Assembly (NCBI GenBank): GCA_900771305.1
Contig: CAAGNL010000060.1
Coordinates: 1 to 14,640, forward strand
Length of the DNA: 14,640 nucleotides
Source of the DNA: Kiritimatiellia bacterium
Lineage (GTDB): Bacteria; Verrucomicrobiota; Kiritimatiellia; RFP12; UBA1067
Direction: 5' to 3'
The position numbers and the translations under genes are program-made. Below the pieces are notes generated by a model. That model was not told the origin of the DNA. It saw only the letters and a list, made by a program, of their open reading frames with translations, and did no database searches. Within the stretch, counting starts at the first letter, position 1. Each line of letters begins with the position of its first letter. Positions 7,610-13,252 of the stretch are shown here, one piece after another.

Positions 7610-8193
7610 TGTGTCACCTTGGAATGTTGAGAGGGTTGAGAGGGTTGAGAGGAGCCTGAGAGCTCGAGTTTGGAGGCCGCGGTGAGGCGGTCGAAGGTCT
7701 CGTTGCCCGCCTGCGCCGAGATGGCGTTGCGGCGGATGACGATTTCAAGACGGATTGCGTAGGTGAATGCGGCGCCCACGGAGAGGGGCGAGGCGGCGGG
7801 CGTAAGCTCTTCGGCCGCGTCCCAGCGCACCTGGTCGAGCAGACGGTCGCGCTTCGCGGGGTCCTTCTCCTGGAAGGCCGTCGTCACGCGGTTGGCCCAG
7901 TACACCGAGCATCCGTCGACGGCATGGCGCCACTTCGCGGAATCGACTCCGCGGATGCGGGCACGTTCGGCGGCGATTGCGTTGCGGAGCTGTCCGTCAA
8001 GATCGCGCCAGTCCGCGGCGATTCCCGTGGCGGGACGGGCGGAGGTGGGCGATGCGACGACCGCGGCGATAGCCTCCGCCTGGCCGGCCGTGAGCTGGTC
8101 ACGGCACATCTCCAGGAAGCGCTCCATCGTATAGGGCGCCGGGCCGTCGAGACTGAGCGGCTGCAGAGACGAAATCAAATAGTCGGCTGCCAT
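7606..8193 (-). CDS. DUF2764 family protein of V-type ATPase operons
   Basis: A 195-residue protein with the N-terminal pattern YLISSLQPLSLDGPAPYT and ERFLEMC that I recognise from the DUF2764 proteins encoded between subunits E and A in Chlamydiae, Bacteroidetes and relatives. In these operons it probably takes the place of the central-stalk connector (subunit C-like), but this is inference. It seems shorter than relatives I recall. The C-terminus is unusual: a 9-base DNA repeat gives repeated QPS units before the end, KVTQ. There is no strong ribosome-binding site; AAGG from the upstream heptamer array lies 6 bases before the ATG. The stop codon overlaps the atpA start. Confidence 0.75.
   Translation of the reverse strand: MAADYLISSLQPLSLDGPAPYTMERFLEMCRDQLTAGQAEAIAAVVASPTSARPATGIAADWRDLDGQLRNAIAAERARIRGVDSAKWRHAVDGCSVYWANRVTTAFQEKDPAKRDRLLDQVRWDAAEELTPAASPLSVGAAFTYAIRLEIVIRRNAISAQAGNETFDRLTAASKLELSGSSQPSQPSQHSKVTQ
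7626..7652. repeat. In-frame 9-bp repeat at the DUF2764 C-terminus
   Basis: Three perfect tandem copies of GTTGAGAGG (plus strand). Read on the minus strand in the DUF2764 frame, they encode Ser-Gln-Pro units. The period of 9 keeps the frame, so copy-number change would alter only the tail length. Confidence 0.9.
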
Positions 8194-8194
8194 A

Positions 8195-8243
8195 TTGAAC
8201 CTTGAACCTTAATCCTGAAACCTGGAACTTGGGACCAGGACCT
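8195..8243. repeat. Degenerate heptamer array between atpE and DUF2764
   Basis: Seven consecutive 7-base units (49 bases) begin with two perfect TTGAACC copies and drift through TTAATCC, TGAAACC, TGGAACT and TGGGACC. The array occupies almost the whole 53-base gap between the two genes. The unit is related to the minus-strand unit AGGAACT of the array at 5811. On the minus strand it supplies the AAGG that precedes the DUF2764 start. Confidence 0.8.
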
Positions 8244-8246
8244 GGT

Positions 8247-8825
8247 TCAGGCATTCACGAGCTTGGCGAGGTCCGGGCGCAGGCGCTTCGCGAGTGCGGC
8301 GACGATGGCCGACTCGGAGAAGTCGTGTTCCACGCGTCCGCCGTCGAGGCGGATGGAGAAGCCCGTGCCGACGCTCTCGTCCAGGACGACCTTCACGCCA
8401 GCCTTCGCGTCTGCGGCGAGTTGGGCCTTGAGCGCGGCGGCGAGCTTTTCACCCGCGGCGACGTCGGCGTTCGAACCGAGCTCGTTCACCGCGGCGAGGG
8501 CGAGCTTCGCGGCCTCGGATGGATCCGCCAGCGCGGCGGCGACGTCCTTCGCAAGGAGCTTCTCGAGCATGCGGCCGATCGCGTCCTTGACTTCGAGCAC
8601 GGTGTCGCGGGCGGACTGGGAGATCGTCTTCTGGGCGCGTTCCTCGAACGCCTTGGCGTCGGTCTCGGCCTGCGCGCGGAGCGCCGCGGCCTTGGATTCC
8701 GCGTCCTTCAGAATCGCGGCTGCGTCGGCCTTGGCCTTCGCAAGGATCGTGGCGGCCTCGGCATTCGCCTTCTCGACGCCATCGTGCTGGATCTTCTCCA
8801 GGAGCTGTTGCAGTTCTTCAGCCAT
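8247..8825 (-). CDS. atpE: V/A-type ATP synthase subunit E (peripheral stalk)
   Basis: A 192-residue hydrophilic protein. The first 75 residues are a long Ala/Lys/Glu-rich helix suited to the coiled coil that subunit E forms in the peripheral stalk. The C-terminal part (about 130-192) resembles the globular domain that caps the A3B3 head (VKVVLDESVGTGFSIRLDGG, then GRVEHDFSESAIVAAL). Identification rests on this pattern and on its place as first gene before DUF2764 and subunit A. A strong site, GGAGGAA (8828-8834), fixes the start. It is the promoter-proximal gene of the E-DUF2764-A operon. Confidence 0.88.
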   Translation of the reverse strand: MAEELQQLLEKIQHDGVEKANAEAATILAKAKADAAAILKDAESKAAALRAQAETDAKAFEERAQKTISQSARDTVLEVKDAIGRMLEKLLAKDVAAALADPSEAAKLALAAVNELGSNADVAAGEKLAAALKAQLAADAKAGVKVVLDESVGTGFSIRLDGGRVEHDFSESAIVAALAKRLRPDLAKLVNA

Positions 8826-8848
8826 AATTCCTCCAAAACTTTAATGCA

Positions 8849-8877
8849 ATTATACCAAACGAGGAGGAGTCCGTCAC
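8849..8877 (-). promoter_or_regulatory. Promoter of the atpE operon
   Basis: On the minus strand there is GTGACG (-35, 8872-8877), a 17-base spacer and TATAAT (-10, 8849-8854), with TGG just upstream as an extended -10. The 11-mer TTTGGTATAAT is identical to that of the etfB promoter. It gives a short leader with a strong ribosome-binding site. Confidence 0.75.
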
Positions 8878-8907
8878 TTGCCTTTTTCGCGTCCGATATG
8901 GTAGACT
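8878..8907 (+). promoter_or_regulatory. Promoter of the glycoside-hydrolase-like gene
   Basis: TTGCCT (8878-8883), an 18-base spacer and TAGACT (8902-8907), preceded by TGG. The -10 ends only 7 bases before the ATG at 8915, so the transcript would begin at or next to the start codon. The -35 abuts the -35 of the divergent atpE promoter, so the two promoters may compete for polymerase. Confidence 0.45.
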
Positions 8908-8914
8908 TGCTGCC

Positions 8915-10891
8915 ATGAAGAAAGCCCTCTTCCCGCTTCTTGCCGTCGGAGCTGCCCTTGTGGGCGCTGCCGCTGACTTCAATCCCCTCGACATGCGCTG
9001 GACCTTCGGTGCGCACGAACCCTACACGATGTATCGTCGTGTCGGCCGCCACTGCACGGGCGGCATCGACGGCAACGCCAAGTGGCTGAAGCCCTGGCTG
9101 GACTGGTGGGACGCCGACGCGCCTACGCTGATGGAGGATCTCGGGCTCAACTGGCTTCATTCCCGCTTCTACAAGGGCATGGGTTGGGACGAGGAGAAGA
9201 AGGACTTCCCCAACGTCCAGAAGTTCGTCCGCAACTGCCACGCCCACGGTGTCCACGCCCTCGCCTACGTCCAGTTCTCCACGCTCTACCCCGAGCCGAT
9301 GAAGAAGGAGATTCCGAACCTCGACGACTGGGCGCAGATCGGCTTGAACGGCGAGAAGAACCGCTACTACGCCAGCTACTTCCGCTGGATGCCCTGCGTG
9401 ACCTGCGACGAATGGCTCGAGTATGTGAAGAGGATGTGCACGATCGCCCTCACGGACGGCGGGTTCGACGGCATCATGTTCGACAACGTCTTCGCCTTCG
9501 CCTGTTACTGCCCGCGCTGCGAGCGCAAGTTCAACGAATGCCTGCGCGCGATCCCCAACCCGGCCGAGCGCTTTGGCTTCGACGATCTGACGAACGTCGT
9601 CCAGCCGCGTGTGCTTCCCAAGGAGGCCGAGATCAAGGACCCCGTCATTCAGGCCTGGTACAAGTGGCGCACGGAGTGCATGACCTCCGCGATGCAACGT
9701 CTCCACGACCACATCAAGAGCGTCAAGCCCGATGCTGTGGTGAGCGGCAACCCACATCCCTACCGGTTCGCGCCGAATGCCCTTGCCGCCAACCGTTCCC
9801 TCGACATGTACACGATGGATCAGACCTTCGATCTCATCATCATGCAGAGCGACAACTTCCCCGAGTACACCAAGAACGGGATGGTCATCAACCGTGTGCG
9901 TGACCTCAAGATGGCCCAGACCCGCGGCAAGACGCTTGTCGCGCTCTGCGATTCCGACGCCAAGGTGACCGAGGCCCGCGAGCGCAACTACCTGCTGCCG
10001 CTCACCGAGGACGCCATGTTCGGCGGCATCCCCACCGATCGTACAATCGTCTCACCGCGTCGCCAGCCCGGTTTCGTTGACCAGAATGTCATCGCACGCC
10101 GCCGCCCGCTGCTCGCGAAGTTCAACGGACTCCTCCGCGACCACCGCGCGGCCTTTGCCGCGTCGTCCTGGTCGCCCGTCAAGATCTTCTTCCCCTCCTC
10201 CTCGCTCATGTTCAGCGATGCGAGCCACCTCGCAATCGCCGCCGCGGAGGAAATTCTCCTGCGCAACCAGATTCCCTGGAACTATGCCATTTCCACGGCC
10301 GACCAGGTCTTCCAGGCCCCGGCGGACTGCGAGGTGCTGGTCGTCCCAGGCATCACCTGCCTCTCGGAGAAGGAAATCGAGGGACTCCTCGCCTATGCCC
10401 GGAAGGGCGGACGCCTCGTGGTGACCGGCGAGGCCGGCCGCTGCGACGAATGGAACGCCGAACGCTTCACCTCGCCGTTCATGGACGAACTCAAGGCGCA
10501 TCCCGCCGACTACCCGAACGTCGTTTCGTGCGACGAAGTGGATCAGCTTCCCTCGGCGAAGCTCGGATGGTGTTCCCGCGTCGCAGCACCGGTGGACGGC
10601 GGGCGTCGGCTCCTGGCGGAGGTCGCCCGCACGGGTTGGACGTCTCCCGTCCGTCTCGTCAATGCCCCTCCGTGCGTCTTCGCCGAATTCAAGCGCACGG
10701 CGAAGGGGTATGCGGTCCATCTTCTCAATTACAACCCCCAGACACCTGCCGCGGGCGTGAAGGTGGAGGTCCCTGGCGCGAAGCGCATCACCTTCCTCGA
10801 ACCCTATGGGACCGATGTCTCCGTGCGGGAGGCGAAGGATGGCTCTTTGCCCGCCTTTGCGCAGTACGCCCTCGTCGAAATCGAGGTTTGA
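8915..10891 (+). CDS. Secreted glycoside-hydrolase-like protein (TIM barrel plus trimerisation-like domain)
   Basis: 658 residues. A clear signal peptide (KK, then a hydrophobic stretch) has a likely cleavage site after AAA (18-20). The main part (about 25-400) looks like a TIM-barrel hydrolase: LNWLHSRFY (78-86), ALAYVQFSTLYPEP (115-128), FDGIMFDNVF (184-193) ending a strand with candidate acid Asp190, and VVSGNPHPYR (275-284). The cysteine cluster CYCPRC (197-202) follows directly, as in hypothetical glycosyl hydrolase family 6-like (GHL6) proteins. Residues about 420-520 resemble the Rossmann-like trimerisation domain of GH42 enzymes (VLVVPGITCLSEKEIEGLL, then GGRLVVTGEAG). A small beta domain may follow. 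The substrate is unknown. No ribosome-binding site lies near the start, so leaderless expression is likely. Confidence 0.6.
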   Translation: MKKALFPLLAVGAALVGAAADFNPLDMRWTFGAHEPYTMYRRVGRHCTGGIDGNAKWLKPWLDWWDADAPTLMEDLGLNWLHSRFYKGMGWDEEKKDFPNVQKFVRNCHAHGVHALAYVQFSTLYPEPMKKEIPNLDDWAQIGLNGEKNRYYASYFRWMPCVTCDEWLEYVKRMCTIALTDGGFDGIMFDNVFAFACYCPRCERKFNECLRAIPNPAERFGFDDLTNVVQPRVLPKEAEIKDPVIQAWYKWRTECMTSAMQRLHDHIKSVKPDAVVSGNPHPYRFAPNALAANRSLDMYTMDQTFDLIIMQSDNFPEYTKNGMVINRVRDLKMAQTRGKTLVALCDSDAKVTEARERNYLLPLTEDAMFGGIPTDRTIVSPRRQPGFVDQNVIARRRPLLAKFNGLLRDHRAAFAASSWSPVKIFFPSSSLMFSDASHLAIAAAEEILLRNQIPWNYAISTADQVFQAPADCEVLVVPGITCLSEKEIEGLLAYARKGGRLVVTGEAGRCDEWNAERFTSPFMDELKAHPADYPNVVSCDEVDQLPSAKLGWCSRVAAPVDGGRRLLAEVARTGWTSPVRLVNAPPCVFAEFKRTAKGYAVHLLNYNPQTPAAGVKVEVPGAKRITFLEPYGTDVSVREAKDGSLPAFAQYALVEIEV

Positions 10892-10917
10892 CATGTGCGG
10901 TCCGCTTGTTGTATCAT
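10888..10917 (+). promoter_or_regulatory. Promoter of the parvulin lipoprotein gene
   Basis: A perfect TTGACA (10888-10893), an 18-base spacer and TATCAT (10912-10917). The -35 overlaps the stop codon of the preceding gene (10889-10891). The leader of about 40 bases ends in AAAGGAG (10953-10959), a good ribosome-binding site. Confidence 0.7.
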
Positions 10918-10964
10918 AGAGCGAAATTTTCGAGACAGGATTTTTCTCAAGTAAAGGAGTAGAA

Positions 10965-12140
10965 ATGAAAGTTGGTATGATTGGAACCCTGGCGGTGGCG
11001 GCTCTTGCGGTTGCCGGCTGCGGCAAGAAGGATGATGGCGCGGCGGCGACGGATGCGCCCAAGGCTGCGGCGAAGGCCGAGACGAAGGCCGCCCCCGTCG
11101 ATCCGAATGCCGTGATGGTTTCCGTGAATGGCAAGACGCTCACGCGCGGCAAACTCGACGCGGACGTCGAAGCCGTCCTCAAGATGCAGAAGGCGCAGAT
11201 CCCGCCGGAGCAGATGGATGAGGCGAAGAAGGTGTACGGCGAGCGTCTGGCCCAGCAGTTCCTCATGCAGACGCTTCTCCTCGACGAGGCGAACAAGAAG
11301 GGCGTCAAGGTCTCCGACGAGGACCGCAAGAAGCTTGAGGCCGAGTTTGTCAAGGCCAACGCGAGCCGTCCCGGTGCGCCGAAGTCGTTCGCGGAAATGG
11401 CCGAGAAGAGTCCGTTCGGCAAGGAGCGCGGCCTCAAGGACATCGAGGACAGCCTGAAGATCCAGAAGCTGCTTGAGCAGGAGGTCACCTCCAAGATCAA
11501 GGTCGACGAGAAGAAGGTCGACGAGATCGTGAACGACGCCCAGAAGAAGGCGCTTGACGCCGAGGCGAAGATCCGTACGCTCAAGAAGTCCTTCGACGGA
11601 CTCACCGGCGCGGCGCTCACGAACAAGTTCGCCGAGGTGGCGAAGGCCAACTCCGCGTGCCCGTCCAAGGAGAAGGGTGGCGATTTGGGCGAGTTCACGC
11701 ACGGCCAGATGGTCAAGGAGTTCGACGAGGTCGCGTTCAAGAGCGAACCGTTCAAGGTCTCCGACCCCGTCAAGACCCAGTTCGGCTGGCACCTGATCAT
11801 GGTCACGAAGAAGACGCCCGCCGTCGAGGCCAAGGGCGACACACCCGCCTCCCCGGAGAAGGTCCAGGCCTCCCACATCCTTCTCGGCGCCCGTGCGGTT
11901 CCCTCCAAGGAGCAGGTCCTGCAGGGTATGAAGCGCCAGCAGGAGCAGCAGGCGATGGGCAAGTACTTCGAGGGCCTCCGCGCCGCCGCCAAGATCGAGG
12001 CTCCCGGTTATCCGAACCTCCTTCCGAAGCCTCCAGCCGCTTCGGCCAAGCCCGCAGCCAAGGCGATCGAGTCCAAGCCGGTCGAGGTGAAGCCCGCCGC
12101 GAAGCCTGCCGAGACCAAGCCCACCGAGGCGAAGAAGTAA
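10965..12140 (+). CDS. Parvulin-type peptidyl-prolyl isomerase lipoprotein
   Basis: 391 residues. The signal peptide ends in a lipobox with Cys19 (AVAGC), so it is probably anchored in the envelope. A SurA/PrsA-like N-terminal helical region (about 48-180) starts VSVNGKTLTRGKL. The parvulin core runs from about 222 (FAEVAKANSACPSKEKGGDL) through GQMVKEFDEVAF (247-258) to FGWHLIMV (273-280), as in rotamases that fold exported proteins. Oddly, the ASHIL strand that normally opens the domain is missing there and appears after it (QASHILL, 301-307). The family's usual C-terminal helix follows (313-345), then a Lys/Ala/Pro-rich tail. It is followed after 1 base by the oxidoreductase gene. Confidence 0.85.
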   Translation: MKVGMIGTLAVAALAVAGCGKKDDGAAATDAPKAAAKAETKAAPVDPNAVMVSVNGKTLTRGKLDADVEAVLKMQKAQIPPEQMDEAKKVYGERLAQQFLMQTLLLDEANKKGVKVSDEDRKKLEAEFVKANASRPGAPKSFAEMAEKSPFGKERGLKDIEDSLKIQKLLEQEVTSKIKVDEKKVDEIVNDAQKKALDAEAKIRTLKKSFDGLTGAALTNKFAEVAKANSACPSKEKGGDLGEFTHGQMVKEFDEVAFKSEPFKVSDPVKTQFGWHLIMVTKKTPAVEAKGDTPASPEKVQASHILLGARAVPSKEQVLQGMKRQQEQQAMGKYFEGLRAAAKIEAPGYPNLLPKPPAASAKPAAKAIESKPVEVKPAAKPAETKPTEAKK

Positions 12141-12141
12141 C

Positions 12142-13227
12142 ATGGCAATCCGCATTGGCGTTTTCGGTGCAGGCTGCATGGCCGCCTACCACATCCCCGG
12201 TTTCAAGGCCGGGGGCGCGGAGGTCGTCGCCATTGCAGATGTAAACGAGGCCGCTGCGAAAAACGCGGCGGCCAAGTATGGCGTCGGGAAGGTCTACACG
12301 GATGTCGCGGACATGCTGGCGTCCGAGGACCTGGACGCGGTGAGCGTCATCACCCCGAACAAATTCCACAAGCCGCTTGTTCTGCAGGCTCTCAAGGCCG
12401 GCAAGCACGTCTTCTGCGAGAAGCCTCCGGCCCTCAACGCCGCGGAGATTACGCAGATGGCCGCTGCCGCCAAGAAGGCGGGCAAGATGCTGGTCTTCGA
12501 CTTCAACAACCGCGCGCGTCCCGAGGCTTGCGCGATGAAGAAGGCCATCGACGCCGGCAGGGTCGGCAAGATCAATTCCGCCCAGGCCCTCTGGATTCGC
12601 CGCACTGGTATCCCGGGCTTCGGTGGCTGGTTCACCACCAAGGCACTCTCCGGTGGTGGCCCCGTGATCGACCTGCTCCATATGATCGATCTCGCGCTCT
12701 ACTTTATGGGTTATCCCGAGCCTGCCTATGTGCTCGCGAACACCTTCGACGACTTCATGGGCGACAAGCGCTTCAAGGGACCCTGGGGCATCCCTGACCG
12801 TGCCAACGGCGTCTGCGACGTCGAGTCGGCGGCCCACGGATTCGTCACCTTCAAGAATGGTTCCGTGCTTTATCTCCGCACCGCCTGGGCCGAGATGAAC
12901 AAGCGCGAGGAGGTCTCAGTCACGTTCCAGGGTACGAAGGCCGGTGGACTCGTCCGGCGACTCTTCGGCAAGGACGGCTGCGACGAGACCGCCGAGGACG
13001 TCAGCGAACTCTACATCCAGTCGAAGAACGGTGCGCGCGCCGACAAGGTGCTGAAGGTCAAGCCCGACGAGGCGATGGGCCGTGTCCGCGCCGCCAAGAA
13101 CTTCGTCCTCGCGCTCCGCGGCAAGGAGAAGCCCCTCAACACGCCCGACCAGGCCATCAAGCTGATGAAGATCATCGACGCGGTCTATGCTTCTGCGAAA
13201 TGCAAGGCCCCCGTCAAGGTGAAGTGA
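12142..13227 (+). CDS. Gfo/Idh/MocA family oxidoreductase
   Basis: 361-residue NAD(P)-dependent sugar or cyclitol dehydrogenase type. The N-terminal Rossmann fold has GVFGAGCMA (6-14) and IADVN (31-35). The family's EKP motif is at 93-95 (CEKPPALN), and GGGPVIDLLHMIDL (171-184) carries the usual catalytic Asp177 and His180. No signal peptide is seen, so it should be cytoplasmic. It starts 1 base after the preceding stop codon and lacks a strong ribosome-binding site, so it is probably translationally coupled. The substrate cannot be told; the neighbours suggest carbohydrate catabolism. Confidence 0.93.
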   Translation: MAIRIGVFGAGCMAAYHIPGFKAGGAEVVAIADVNEAAAKNAAAKYGVGKVYTDVADMLASEDLDAVSVITPNKFHKPLVLQALKAGKHVFCEKPPALNAAEITQMAAAAKKAGKMLVFDFNNRARPEACAMKKAIDAGRVGKINSAQALWIRRTGIPGFGGWFTTKALSGGGPVIDLLHMIDLALYFMGYPEPAYVLANTFDDFMGDKRFKGPWGIPDRANGVCDVESAAHGFVTFKNGSVLYLRTAWAEMNKREEVSVTFQGTKAGGLVRRLFGKDGCDETAEDVSELYIQSKNGARADKVLKVKPDEAMGRVRAAKNFVLALRGKEKPLNTPDQAIKLMKIIDAVYASAKCKAPVKVK

Positions 13228-13252
13228 ACACTCCCGTGCACATATCCATCTT

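Noticed and set aside
161..8243. CRISPR array
   Set aside because: Repeat units are 7, 9 or 61 bases without spacers of uniform length, and no cas genes are present.
8861..8869. GAGGAGGAG as ribosome-binding site for the hydrolase-like gene
   Set aside because: It is about 45 bases from the ATG and upstream of the predicted transcription start.
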